Counted from the stretch's first letter, positions 35,101 through 45,392 are shown. The stretch is DNA of 64,000 bases from Pollutiaquabacter aromativorans (GCA_049177215.1 CP185379.1:2666001-2730000), one strand, 5' to 3'. Program-made: numbers and translations. The notes: generated from the letters alone by a model not told the origin.

Positions 35101-36563
35101 TCAGTATCAAACAGCTCCAACATGTAACTTGTTATAACGGCTCATCCGGCTCCATCGAAATTGAAACCGTATCCAGCTACCCGCCTTGCACTATCAACTG
35201 GCTGGGCCGGATTGACACGACCTTCAAACTACAGCACCTGCAGGCCGGGGATTACTCCTGTCTTGTTTCCGATAGTATCGGTTGCAGTACCGAGTTCAGG
35301 TCTACCATTTTACAGCCTGATTCCATCTTTGCCAGCACTACTTCAAGCACGGCAAGCGCTTGCAATGGATCCACCGGCGCCCTTTCCATAACCGTAACCG
35401 GCGGAAAGGCTCCCTACCACTACCTGTTCAACGACAGCACTTACACCAGCTCCACTTTTTCCAACTTACCCGCCGGATCGGATTCCATAATCATCCTTGA
35501 TGACAACAACTGCGCGGCAATCTATCCCTTCCTTATTCGCGATTCCTCCACCGTGGCAGTAGCGATCTCCACTTTACAACTACCAACCTGCTTTCAGGAA
35601 TTCAACGGCACCGTCCATGCCAGCGGATCCGGGGGAACTCCCCCTTATCAATTTTTCTGGACAGCAATCGGCAGTGATTCAGTTCTCAGTTTTTCGGACA
35701 CCCTGGACAGCATTCCCTCCGGCCTATATACATGCATGATCAAAGATGCCCAGGGATGTAAAGGCTATAGCGACCATGAATTAACAGGACCCAACCCGCT
35801 TGTCGTGAATATTGCCTTTGGCGCCTGTACAGATACTACCAATCCTGATGGATATTGTATGGCATTGGCATTTGGCGGCAGTGAAGTTGGATATCAATTT
35901 GCCTGGTCAACGGGAGATAGCACCGCAACGATTACCAACTTGCCGCCCGATACCTATACGGTAGTTGTCACCGATGCGTATGGCTGCACCGCTTCGGGCG
36001 AAAGGAGAATTCCCGTCAACCTTAATAGTTGTGATATTCGCAATTACGAATTTCTCCCTTGCGCTATAGGAATCACTGTCAATTGTCCACAACCCTGTTC
36101 AACGATCTATAAAGACATTGTAGTGGATTTTGGAGCGGATGGCAATGATAATCTAAGTGACCAGTGCGCCTTCGAAACTGCGGCAGTATTTTTTCAGAAC
36201 GCCCTATCCACTTGCGGTTGTCCGGGCACCTTGTATATTCCTGAAGGCACGTATTACGTTGGCCGGGAAGAGCAGTCTGGCGGCTATTTGTTTCGTGGCA
36301 GCAGCGTACTGGCGTTTTACGACATCGACAACCTGACGATTATAGGGAAAGTTGTGAACGGGCAACTTGTCTCTAAGATTAAGTTCGAAGATTGTATGCG
36401 CTATGGCGTATTTGATCCGGTTACATTGGATCGGCATCTTGGACCGTTTCCATGCACCTATATTGTAGGCAGCGACACTATTTCCTGTTACCAATGTGGC
36501 GTAAATCTATACGACAAATGCGCGTTCCCTGGAAATATGCTGGCTTTTCAAACATTGCACTAA
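32106..36563 (+). CDS. Large surface protein: fibre repeats, SprB-like repeats, start of a beta-helix
   Basis: 1,485 codons with a signal peptide (MKPFPVFLFLITSILSISNSIGA). The first 750 or so residues are beta-strand repeats after an opening TWTGNNSSNWGDSTNW, a motif also found in autotransporter-like fibres and in the giant gene's modules. About residues 840-1320 are SprB-like repeats with a DxxGC end (DAYGCTASG, DLNGC). From about 1330 a pectate-lyase-type beta-helix starts (VDFGADGNDNLSDQCAFETA ... GTLYIPEGTYYVG). The frame ends at 36563, but the next frame continues the helix directly (NISLKNIELDGN), so the stop is caused by one extra base. The full gene would reach 38154. Confidence 0.8.
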   Translation: MKPFPVFLFLITSILSISNSIGANLTWTGNNSSNWGDSTNWNPSGIPGQNDTANIYSGTFNPQLNSNTSLYRLNLYSGTIDLNGYLLTISANANYSGGQLSNGQLKHYGTGTITIAGTTFNAKVHITANSILLNGATFNDSLTIVKKGTSPDNSKGGNFFNYPVSLTDSASGNIILSDSLPDSFGSTLEIANRSSGKVYIAHRGVGNVFQGDVTFNGSKIYSNYYGSASFNGNIYLNTPAGEVYFGVSTGTANLASGKSIAIIGTGISAGSLSIKNFSQLGASPAISLTLTGSAKVILGSGNSFNAPVSITAPSVQLEKTRFLNVVNITHTGVANAVSNGGCYFGGRTIIQHNPSTSCTFSLGNAYVDTFSAPAAIINNSGLIIVGQATFYDSVSFKNNNSLTSSDRYYVSNAGDVICKGVTTIESTTSGFNIGNGTGYLRIDSTAQFVISNTSTGNIKFRNLLLSGNLSANISLPGYPSKLICSTGFETERPFTFSGQSILLNGGKYRSPVNIVRYGSYSDVSTGGNNFYAETTITDSSSHANTFTLCNANVDTFFANVSFRQIGAGVRILPAYQYTTVFHNSLSFTGTDTLFIGNGTGQAILMGGDPTGQIVNASIGNNPGQKPVSFRKLIIGKLSDPQFPPVNVNITSPILIKDSLIFSTGVLKSSLASGIVISDNAKAIGGSDLSFANAFVTKLGNDPFTYPLGDIALPHAYHPLSISAPSGVGSNVKAALTVTNPTGSFLPDSLTENVNECFGWYLESSTDTAGVSITSYWNNEQCRVYAPAKMRVSQWNGAFWESRGGSSSTGDSLLGSITTGTSVNPNGYFRLSNQICYSLQSLELVDHPTCIQAEDGAIEVKPDNGAAPFSILWLNPKNDNFQIESLASGVYHYTFTDARGCAYSDTIQLVAPASIQLDYSSTKSDCGDSSGAILGTASGGTAPFEWSLSKKTGEFESLVISNSANSYDLPAGIYQLSVFDLNGCIATREIALADTAGPTISIKQLQHVTCYNGSSGSIEIETVSSYPPCTINWLGRIDTTFKLQHLQAGDYSCLVSDSIGCSTEFRSTILQPDSIFASTTSSTASACNGSTGALSITVTGGKAPYHYLFNDSTYTSSTFSNLPAGSDSIIILDDNNCAAIYPFLIRDSSTVAVAISTLQLPTCFQEFNGTVHASGSGGTPPYQFFWTAIGSDSVLSFSDTLDSIPSGLYTCMIKDAQGCKGYSDHELTGPNPLVVNIAFGACTDTTNPDGYCMALAFGGSEVGYQFAWSTGDSTATITNLPPDTYTVVVTDAYGCTASGERRIPVNLNSCDIRNYEFLPCAIGITVNCPQPCSTIYKDIVVDFGADGNDNLSDQCAFETAAVFFQNALSTCGCPGTLYIPEGTYYVGREEQSGGYLFRGSSVLAFYDIDNLTIIGKVVNGQLVSKIKFEDCMRYGVFDPVTLDRHLGPFPCTYIVGSDTISCYQCGVNLYDKCAFPGNMLAFQTLH

Positions 36564-37008
36564 CATTTCCCTGAAGAATATTGAACTTGACGGCAACCTT
36601 GACAACGCGATTATTGGCGGGAATTACTGTGATGGGATCCAGCTTGATTATGACGGAGTCTTTTTAGACAATTGCACCAACGTCTTGGTTGAAAATGTAG
36701 CTTCTCATCACTTCGGAAGAGATGGGATCCAAATCCTTGCCCGGCCCTGTATCCATTTTGCTACCACATCCGTTATTCAGAAATATGAATATTCGACTCT
36801 CATCCAGTTCCTTCAATTTCAATGGAAGGAATGGACTTTCTTGGACCGGGGGCTCCGAAGTCAGTGTCGTGAATTGCAACTTCAACTTCAATGCAATGGG
36901 AAGAATTGCATCGAAGCCAGGCGCAGGTATGGACATTGAATATGAAACGGCAGGCGGAATTCGTGGAGGGCATTTTGAGGAATTGTCAATTTTTACATAA
37001 CAGAAGTT
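36564..37008 (+). pseudogene. Frame-disrupted middle of the beta-helix domain
   Basis: Coding sequence continues but moves through frames. NISLKNIELDGN...VENVASHHFGRDGIQI is in the +1 frame to about 36745. RNMNIRLSSSSFNFNGRNGLSW and on to GGHFEE is in the next frame to about 36975. A short NCQFLHNRSYGF in the third frame then leads into the frame of 37009-38154. At least three frame changes in 450 bp, each a net +1, break the gene. Either it is a decaying pseudogene or this stretch has base-calling errors. Confidence 0.7.
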
Positions 37009-38154
37009 ATGGATTTCATATGCGATGCATTATCCGGTGGCAATCACTATCTAAATTTTGATCATGAGTTCGTCAACTGCACATTTAAATCTTCAAACGA
37101 CTCCTATTCAGTACGACCCAATACCCGGTCACTTACTTTTTTACGATGTAATTTTTGGGGGCAGTTGGTAGCGGGCTATAGTTCCAATATTGCCTCCCCG
37201 ACTTCTAACACCTATGACTATCTTATTTTTTCCTCATCTAGATTTTTCGAAGAAGACGGAATTTACAATTATTCACGGGGTAACACGGATCAATGTCTCA
37301 CTGGGTGTACCGGAGACTTGAGTTATTTGATCGACTTTAACGTGGTTGCTCGAGGAACTTTTAACTATTGTATTTTTACTACCAACAAATTTATGAGAAT
37401 TGGTAGAGGAGGCGGTGGAAACCAGCATGGTTTATATGATGATGTATGGAATCATTTAAATTTAAATGGCCCTACTTTTATTAACACTGGACTAAATGTT
37501 TGCAATCAATCGAATTGCAACAATAGAATGATAACCGATTTTGGAATTGACTTTAATCAGGATGGCCCCCATGTAAATTGCACACCCCCCATTGAAGTAA
37601 AATTTTCAGACCCTGTTATTAATGGCATCAATTGTAATGGTTATAATTGTAACCTCAGCAATCCTTCGGGATATTGGTGGAATTTGAATGGTTATTGCGC
37701 TGACGCCAATCGCTTATGGCCAGGGGTGAATTACGTCGAAAATTTAGCGTCATTGCCCTGTAAACCAAGATTCCCTGATACCTACCATTTACCTCGCGAG
37801 GCGATTTACATGAGCTGCTCCCCATGTGGCCCATCTTGCTGTGACGGGGCTTCCTATCCGGCGAATCAAGGTGTTTGCAGCAATAATTCCATTGCGAGGC
37901 AACAAGGTGCTGTTGAATTACCGGGACATGGTGATCAGGATTTATCCATCACCAGCCCGGTCCACAATATGCTATCCGGGAAAACATCGATTGCCCCGGG
38001 ATCCTATTCCATTTCAACCATCGATGGAAGGACAGTCCTTTCCGGGACAATAAACGGAACCGAAAATTTTGAGATCAATGTGGAGCGTTTGCTTCCGGGC
38101 ATCTACATCCTGAATGTCAATTACCAGTACAAATGCAAGTTTGTAAAAATGTAA
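37009..38154 (+). CDS. C-terminal part of the beta-helix surface protein with T9SS tail
   Basis: 381 codons without a signal peptide. This is the downstream part of the gene that begins at 32106; the ATG at 37009 is just the first one in frame. It holds the end of the beta-helix (HYLNFDHEFVNCTFKSSND, SLTFLRCNFWGQ), a Cys-rich stretch (SCSPCGPSCCDG) and a T9SS type A sorting domain (SPVHNMLSGKTSIAPGSYS ... GIYILNVNYQYKCKFVKM). Two orphan copies of that sorting domain lie elsewhere in the island (29536 and 39727). Six bp separate its stop from paralogue A2. Confidence 0.75.
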   Translation: MDFICDALSGGNHYLNFDHEFVNCTFKSSNDSYSVRPNTRSLTFLRCNFWGQLVAGYSSNIASPTSNTYDYLIFSSSRFFEEDGIYNYSRGNTDQCLTGCTGDLSYLIDFNVVARGTFNYCIFTTNKFMRIGRGGGGNQHGLYDDVWNHLNLNGPTFINTGLNVCNQSNCNNRMITDFGIDFNQDGPHVNCTPPIEVKFSDPVINGINCNGYNCNLSNPSGYWWNLNGYCADANRLWPGVNYVENLASLPCKPRFPDTYHLPREAIYMSCSPCGPSCCDGASYPANQGVCSNNSIARQQGAVELPGHGDQDLSITSPVHNMLSGKTSIAPGSYSISTIDGRTVLSGTINGTENFEINVERLLPGIYILNVNYQYKCKFVKM

Positions 38155-38160
38155 GTATAA

Positions 38161-39714
38161 ATGAAACCAAGAATTATCCTATCTATATTAATTCTGCTCC
38201 CTTTCACATGTATTTCGCAATACTGTAGTAATTATGGAGGAACTAGTTTTGATAATATCTTTTCTATAATAAACGACCCAAGGAATTCTAATCTTGTTAC
38301 CGTTGGAAATAGCCTCTCAACCGATATCGACGTTATACCTGTCACTTATCCTTGGAATTTTGGCGAAGATGCCTGGTTGCTCGTTTTAGATAGCTTCGGA
38401 ACCGTACTTGCCTCCAGGTGTTATGGTGGTGATCACAGAGAAGGTTTTAACAAAATCATCACTACTGCTAACGGCGGGTATGCCTGTATCGGCTATTGTG
38501 AGGAAGACGGTTTTGATGTGAGCGGCACCCATGGCGCTACCGATATTTGGCTGGTGCAACTCGACTCCAATCTCCAGATCCTCTGGCAACATGCCTACGG
38601 CGGTACCATGCTGGAGAGCGGGTACGACCTGCTCCAACTCGACGATGGCGGCTTTGTCCTGACCGGTCAGTCTCATCTGGCAAACGGTGACATCACTGCC
38701 AATTACGGTGAACGGGACTTCTGGATAATACGAACCGACTCATTGGGTAACATCGTCTGGCAATATTCCTACGGAGGCCCTTCATTCGACCAACCCTATT
38801 TTATCAAAAAATGGGGAAACCGTTTTGTGGCCGGAGGTTATCTTTTTCAACCAGGAATCGGCATTTCCGGCTATCACGCCGGCGATGAGGCTTGGTTATT
38901 AGTGGTGGACGAGAATGGAAATCCTATTTGGAACCGCTGTTATGGAGGCTCATCGTCTGAATTTCTAGCTGATGGCCTTGTAATGTCTGACGGCAATTTA
39001 TTGATGGCGGGATACGGCGGTAGCAACGACGGCGATATGAATTCCAATGCCGGCAGCATCGATGGCTGGCTCATGATCATCGATAGCACCGGGGCGGTGG
39101 TTCAAAGCAAATCCATCGGTGGTCCCTGGGGCGAATACTTCACGGCCATCACCCCGCTGGATAACGGAAACTATGCTTTGACCGGCATTATCGGCTCCCA
39201 GCTTCCGGGCAGCAATCCCGTACACGGTTCCTTCGATACCTGGCTGGCCGTGGTGAACCCCAATCTTGATCTTGTTGCTACGATGTGTATTGGTGGCAGT
39301 GAAGATGATGATGGAATGGCCGTTGCCAGTGCGCCTGGCTCCGTAGTAGTTGCCGGGTACACCAGTTCTAATGATGGTGATTTGCCTGGTAATTATGGAG
39401 AAGAAGACGGCCTAATTTACAAGATTAGCAATGGCCTGATCAACTCCGTCGCCTCCGTAGCGAATTCCATCGGTTTTGAGCAGGCCGGCAACCGGCTGTC
39501 CTGGACCTTTGGATCTGCCGGTAACGGACAAGCCGTAACCGAACTGGTCGATCTGCAGGGGCGTGTGGCGGCGCGTAAGGCATGGAGCGTGTTCCCAAGC
39601 GGCAACCGCATCGAATGGCTGCTGCCCGATGGCCTGGCCTCCGGTATCTACCTGGCCCGTATCAGCCTGCAGGGCGAGACAAGGACTGATCGTGCCTGCG
39701 TGCGCGGGTACTAA
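38161..39714 (+). CDS. 517-residue T9SS surface protein, paralogue A2
   Basis: Signal peptide MKPRIILSILILLPFTCISQ, quite different from that of A1. From QYCSNYGG on the protein follows A1. It differs in the middle (HLANGDITANYGERDFWII, SFDQPYF, LFQPGIGISG), where A1 carries B-type sequence. The propeller-like repeats and sorting domain are as in the other copies. It starts 6 bp after the beta-helix protein and is likely in its operon. As the most divergent middle of the four, it may preserve the pre-conversion A sequence. Confidence 0.85.
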   Translation: MKPRIILSILILLPFTCISQYCSNYGGTSFDNIFSIINDPRNSNLVTVGNSLSTDIDVIPVTYPWNFGEDAWLLVLDSFGTVLASRCYGGDHREGFNKIITTANGGYACIGYCEEDGFDVSGTHGATDIWLVQLDSNLQILWQHAYGGTMLESGYDLLQLDDGGFVLTGQSHLANGDITANYGERDFWIIRTDSLGNIVWQYSYGGPSFDQPYFIKKWGNRFVAGGYLFQPGIGISGYHAGDEAWLLVVDENGNPIWNRCYGGSSSEFLADGLVMSDGNLLMAGYGGSNDGDMNSNAGSIDGWLMIIDSTGAVVQSKSIGGPWGEYFTAITPLDNGNYALTGIIGSQLPGSNPVHGSFDTWLAVVNPNLDLVATMCIGGSEDDDGMAVASAPGSVVVAGYTSSNDGDLPGNYGEEDGLIYKISNGLINSVASVANSIGFEQAGNRLSWTFGSAGNGQAVTELVDLQGRVAARKAWSVFPSGNRIEWLLPDGLASGIYLARISLQGETRTDRACVRGY

Positions 39715-39726
39715 TGAAAGTATCGA

Positions 39727-39957
39727 ATGATACAGGATCAGGACATATCCATCACCAACCCGGTCCACAATATGCTATCCGGGAAAACATCGATTGCCCC
39801 GGGATCCTATTCCATTTCAACCATCGATGGAAGGACAGTCCTTTCCGGGACAATAAACGGAACCGACAGTTTTGAGATCAATGTGGAGCGTTTGCTTCCG
39901 GGCATCTACATCTTGAATGTCAATTACCAGTACAAATGCAAGTTTGTAAAAATGTAG
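39727..39957 (+). pseudogene. Orphan T9SS sorting-domain fragment (copy 2)
   Basis: A duplicate of the 29536-29766 fragment with two substitutions (TDSFEIN for TENFEIN). It sits between A2 and B2 with the same spacing as copy 1 between A1 and B1. It has no signal peptide and is probably not functional alone. Confidence 0.85.
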
Positions 39958-39964
39958 TCATTGC

Positions 39965-41518
39965 ATGAAAAACATCGTCATCATAGCAGCCATTGTCTTT
40001 CACTCCATCGGTGTTAGTGCCCAATACTGTCGTCATTACGGTGGTTCTAATTGGGATGAATTATTCTCTATAACAGTTGACCCTAACAATGGCAGATATG
40101 TTTCTGCAGGACTTACATATTCCCACGACCTTGATGTAGTCCCTGTTCTCTATCCGTGGAATTCAGGGTCAGATGCATGGATATTGGTGCTGGATAGCAC
40201 GGGTACTATCCTTAACTCCAAGTGTTTTGGCGCAGATCAGACCGAGGGGTTCTACAAAGTGATTCCCACCGCCAATGGCGGCTATGCCTGTATTGGCGTT
40301 TGTGAGGAAGACGGTTTTGATGTGAGCGGCACCCATGGAGCCTCCGATATGTGGCTGGTGCAACTCGACTCCAATCTCCAGATCCTCTGGCAACATGCCT
40401 ACGGCGGTACCATGCTGGAGTGCGGATACGACCTGCTCCAACTCGACGATGGAGGTTTTGTACTGGCCGGTCAGTCCTTTCTGGCCAATGGCGACATCAC
40501 GGCTGATTACGGCCTTGAGGATTTCTGGATCGTATGCACGGATTCACTGGGCAACATCCGCTGGCAGTACTCCTTCGGTGGTCCCGGAACCGACAAACCC
40601 TATTTCATCAAAAAATGGGGGAACCGTTTCGTCGCCGGAGGATACATTCCAATTCAAGGGGCCGGCATCTCCGGCTATCATGCCGGCCACGAGGCGTGGC
40701 TCTTAGTTGTAGATGAGAACGGAAATCCCCTTTGGAACCGCTGCTATGGAGGGTCATCCGGTGAGTCCCTGCTCGATGGCCTGGTATTGCAGGACGGCAA
40801 CCTGCTGTTGGTCGGATATAGCGACAGCAACGACGGCGATCTGAATTCAAACGCCGGCAGCACCGATGGCTGGCTCATGATCATCGATAGCACCGGGGCG
40901 GTGGTTCAAAGCAAATCCATCGGTGGTCCCTGGGGCGAATCTTTCACGGCCATCACCCCGCTGGATAACGGAAACTATGCTTTGACCGGCATGATCGGCT
41001 CCCAACTTCCGGGCAGCAATCCCGTACACGGTTCCTTCGATACCTGGCTGGCCGTGGTGAATCCCAATCTTGATCTTGTCGCGACCCTGTGCATTGGCGG
41101 TAGCGCCCTGGATGAAGGAACAGCAGTCACCAGTACTCCCGGCTCGGTTATCATTGCAGGGATTAGCGAGTCGAATGATGGAGACTTACCCGGTAACTAT
41201 GGAGACAAAGACGGGGTAGTTTCCGCTATTAGCAATGGCCTGATCAACTCCGTCGCCTCCGTAGGGAATTCCATCGGTTTTGAGCAGGCCGGCAACCGGC
41301 TGTCCTGGACCTTTGGATCTGCCGGTAACGGACAAGCCGTAACCGAACTGGTCGATCTGCAGGGGCGTGTGGCGGCACGTAAGGCATGGAGCGTGTTCCC
41401 CAGCGGCAACCGCATCGAATGGCTGCTGCCCGATGGCCTGGCCTCCGGTATCTACCTGGCCCGTATCAGCCTGCAGGGCGAGACAAGGACCGATCGTGCC
41501 TGGGTGCGCGGGTACTGA
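39965..41518 (+). CDS. 517-residue T9SS surface protein, paralogue B2
   Basis: Signal peptide MKNIVIIAAIVFHSIGVSAQ, mature start YCRHYGG. It is almost identical to B1 over most of its length. Distinct positions include SALDEGTAVTS near residue 375 and GGTMLECGYD, where the other copies have ESGYD. The tail is the shared T9SS sorting domain. It is convergent with the phosphoesterase gene, whose stop codon lies 45 bp downstream. Confidence 0.85.
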   Translation: MKNIVIIAAIVFHSIGVSAQYCRHYGGSNWDELFSITVDPNNGRYVSAGLTYSHDLDVVPVLYPWNSGSDAWILVLDSTGTILNSKCFGADQTEGFYKVIPTANGGYACIGVCEEDGFDVSGTHGASDMWLVQLDSNLQILWQHAYGGTMLECGYDLLQLDDGGFVLAGQSFLANGDITADYGLEDFWIVCTDSLGNIRWQYSFGGPGTDKPYFIKKWGNRFVAGGYIPIQGAGISGYHAGHEAWLLVVDENGNPLWNRCYGGSSGESLLDGLVLQDGNLLLVGYSDSNDGDLNSNAGSTDGWLMIIDSTGAVVQSKSIGGPWGESFTAITPLDNGNYALTGMIGSQLPGSNPVHGSFDTWLAVVNPNLDLVATLCIGGSALDEGTAVTSTPGSVIIAGISESNDGDLPGNYGDKDGVVSAISNGLINSVASVGNSIGFEQAGNRLSWTFGSAGNGQAVTELVDLQGRVAARKAWSVFPSGNRIEWLLPDGLASGIYLARISLQGETRTDRAWVRGY

Positions 41519-41563
41519 ACGCGCAACGAAGCCTTATCCGTACCGCTTACCGCGCAGATCCCC

Positions 41564-42433
41564 TCACTCCACCAGCGTCTCGATCGGCCTGTAACTATAT
41601 TCCAGCCGGTTCTCCGCGCGCGTCCAACTGAATTCGAGGTAGTAGTTGTCGCCTCCGCAAAGGGAGCACATGCCGCCGGCCAGCAAGCGGATGTCGTCGG
41701 CGGTCCTGTGTTCGAAGCGGCGGACTTTGTAGCCGATATCTCCCGCGATGCACCATACGCCGACGCCGCGGTCTTTCAGTTGCACGAGTAAGGGATAGAT
41801 ATCGGTGTAAAAGTTATTGGGGTTCACGCAGAAGAAACAACTGCCGTAGTATCCGTTGCTCACCGAGTCGATCATCGCCTGCAAGGGACCGTTGTCGGCC
41901 ATCCAGATCATCTTATGCGTCAGGACGAAAACCTGTTTGGATTCCTGCACGGTATCGAGCACCGCCCGCGCGTAGAGCAACTGATCCCCCACAATGTTGC
42001 TGAGGCTGTCCTGCGTATCCAGCACGAGGAAGGTGATGCCGTTGTGGTACCAACTGTAATACAACGGCCGTCCCACCAGGTCGCGCACGCGCCAGGGATC
42101 GTCGTAGTCGTGGTTGCCGATGGCCCACAGGGTCTTCTCGTCGCGGAAATCAAAGATCGAATCGGCCCATTGCAGCGTGGCCGGGTCCAGCGAAGTGTTC
42201 GGAAAAAGGTCGCCGCCGAGCATCACGGCGGCAAAACGTGAATAGTCGGCCCGCTCCACGAAGGTGTCGATGTCCTGGTAGGTCAGGTACGGCACATACG
42301 TATGCCCCAGGTGCAGGAAGCGTTCCCTCACCGGCCCGGGAGCCTGCTCCAACTCCGGCTCCGGCAAATGATCGTACCGGCAACCGAGTGTCGCGAGGAG
42401 GAAGGTGGTGAGGAGGAGGAAAGGGCGAGGCAC
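41564..42433 (-). CDS. Metallophosphoesterase lipoprotein
   Basis: I choose the GTG at 42433, giving 289 residues that start with a lipoprotein signal (PRPFLLLTTFLLATLGC, lipobox ATLGC). The ATG at 42502 would add 23 residues encoded by heptamer repeats, and a likely promoter overlaps it. Calcineurin-like phosphoesterase motifs are present: AAVMLGGDLFPN (GD), AIGNHDYDD (GNHD), FVLTHKMIW (H) and CIAGDIGYKVRRFEHR for the last metal-binding block. It probably hydrolyses phosphate esters in the periplasm or at the outer membrane. Its last 37 codons are also found duplicated at 31373-31484. Confidence 0.8.
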   Translation of the reverse strand: MPRPFLLLTTFLLATLGCRYDHLPEPELEQAPGPVRERFLHLGHTYVPYLTYQDIDTFVERADYSRFAAVMLGGDLFPNTSLDPATLQWADSIFDFRDEKTLWAIGNHDYDDPWRVRDLVGRPLYYSWYHNGITFLVLDTQDSLSNIVGDQLLYARAVLDTVQESKQVFVLTHKMIWMADNGPLQAMIDSVSNGYYGSCFFCVNPNNFYTDIYPLLVQLKDRGVGVWCIAGDIGYKVRRFEHRTADDIRLLAGGMCSLCGGDNYYLEFSWTRAENRLEYSYRPIETLVE

Positions 42434-42552
42434 GCGGGTTTCCAGTTTCGGGTTTCCGGTTTCGGGTTGATGCGATACGAAACTTGATGCAAAGTATCCC
42501 ATTTAGCCGAATGCATAACCAAACCCGAAACCGGAAACCGGAAACCCGAAAC
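42434..42552. repeat. Heptamer arrays, GGTTTCG family, in both orientations
   Basis: 42437-42470 has GGTTTCC/AGTTTCG/GGTTTCC/GGTTTCG units. 42519-42552 has the reverse type (CCGAAAC, CGGAAAC, CGGAAAC, CCGAAAC). The two tracts flank a possible - strand promoter (TACTTTG, 42490-42496, with TTTG at 42520-42523, 23 bp apart) for the phosphoesterase gene. Confidence 0.85.
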
Positions 42553-42630
42553 TATCCAACCTCCCATGCTCCAACTGATTATTAAGCAGTTACACCCCCG
42601 CCGCTGGCCTGCTTCACCTGCTGAAAGCCT

Positions 42631-42661
42631 TTTGAAATGCGGCCTTGCCTAGATACATTTG
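42631..42661 (+). promoter_or_regulatory. Promoter of the sdhCAB operon
   Basis: TTTG (42631-42634), 19 bp, TACATTTG (42654-42661) is a full match to the Bacteroidota housekeeping promoter (TTTG, 19 bp, TAnnTTTG). The leader to the sdhC start at 42748 would be about 80 nt. Confidence 0.82.
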
Positions 42662-42747
42662 ACACGCCAAAAGCGGAACCAAATTGACCCGTGCTTGTTT
42701 AAATGCCGGGACAAAGACGGTTCCTGTCCTATCGTTCCCTTCAGACC

Positions 42748-43437
42748 ATGATCGCATCCTTACGCATGTTTTATTCCTCGGTCGGCCGCAAATTGTTGAT
42801 GGCGTTGACCGGACTCTTCCTTTGCCTGTTCCTGCTGGAACATCTGTACGGCAACCTGCAATTGTACAAGATGGACGGCGGCAAGGCCTTTAACGAGTAC
42901 GGCGAGTTCCTCGTGGGCAACATCGTGATCCGGACGGTTGAGTTCGCCTTATTCGGCGCGATCATCCTGCATATCCTCGACGGCTTGTACCTGACCCTCT
43001 CCAACCGCAAGGCCCGCCCGGTGCGTTACGCCGTGAGCCATTCCTCCGGCAACAGCAGTTGGTTCTCCCGCAACATGGGCCTGACCGGCTCGGTCGTCTT
43101 CATCTTCCTCGTCGTTCACCTGAAAACCTTCTTTGTCGAACATCGCTTCCTCGGCGCGGAAACGTCCATGGCGCACGATGTTGCGTCGGCTTTCCAGTCG
43201 AACATCTACAGCGCCCTGTATGTGGTCGCGATGGTACTCCTCGGCGCCCACCTGAACCACGGCTTTCAGTCGGCCTTCCAGACGCTCGGCTGGAACAACC
43301 ACAAATACGCCAAAGGCCTGAAGACCGCCGGCACCGTCTTCGCCATGCTGATCATGATCGGTTTCGCTTCGTTCCCGATCATGTTTTACTTCGACATCTT
43401 CGGTGTCGCTTCGAACATTCTCAACGCCGGTATCTAA
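42748..43437 (+). CDS. sdhC: Succinate dehydrogenase cytochrome b558 subunit
   Basis: A 229-residue inner-membrane subunit of complex II of the Bacteroidota/epsilon-type single-anchor family. It has about five membrane segments (near LLMALTGLFLCLFLLEHL, FALFGAIILHILDGLYL, LTGSVVFIFLVVHL, LYVVAMVLLGAHL, TVFAMLIMIGFASFPI) with conserved His residues (EHLYGN, ILHIL, VVHLK, GAHLNH) that bind two b hemes. It passes electrons to menaquinone. The start at 42748 (MIASLRMFYSSVGRK) fits the family; a start at 42703 would add 15 residues. It is the first gene of the operon, 29 bp before sdhA. Confidence 0.94.
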   Translation: MIASLRMFYSSVGRKLLMALTGLFLCLFLLEHLYGNLQLYKMDGGKAFNEYGEFLVGNIVIRTVEFALFGAIILHILDGLYLTLSNRKARPVRYAVSHSSGNSSWFSRNMGLTGSVVFIFLVVHLKTFFVEHRFLGAETSMAHDVASAFQSNIYSALYVVAMVLLGAHLNHGFQSAFQTLGWNNHKYAKGLKTAGTVFAMLIMIGFASFPIMFYFDIFGVASNILNAGI

Positions 43438-43466
43438 TCCTTCATCCGTAAGCTGTACCCCACCCT

Positions 43467-45392
<1,926 letters not shown>

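Larger units (their letters stand above)
38216..41675 (+). repeat. Segmental duplication, right copy (3,460 bp)
   Basis: The partner of 28025-31484 at a constant offset of 10,191 bp. Here the phosphoesterase gene at the right edge is complete. This is therefore probably the source arrangement and the left block the derived copy. Confidence 0.93.

Noticed and set aside
36555..36570. Programmed +1 frameshift at CAC TAA C
   Set aside because: Further frame changes follow within 450 bp, so one programmed event would not restore the protein. Error or decay is more likely.
27970..41518. Phase-variable invertible locus
   Set aside because: The duplicated blocks are direct, not inverted, and no site-specific recombinase is nearby. 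Homologous recombination or gene conversion explains the data.
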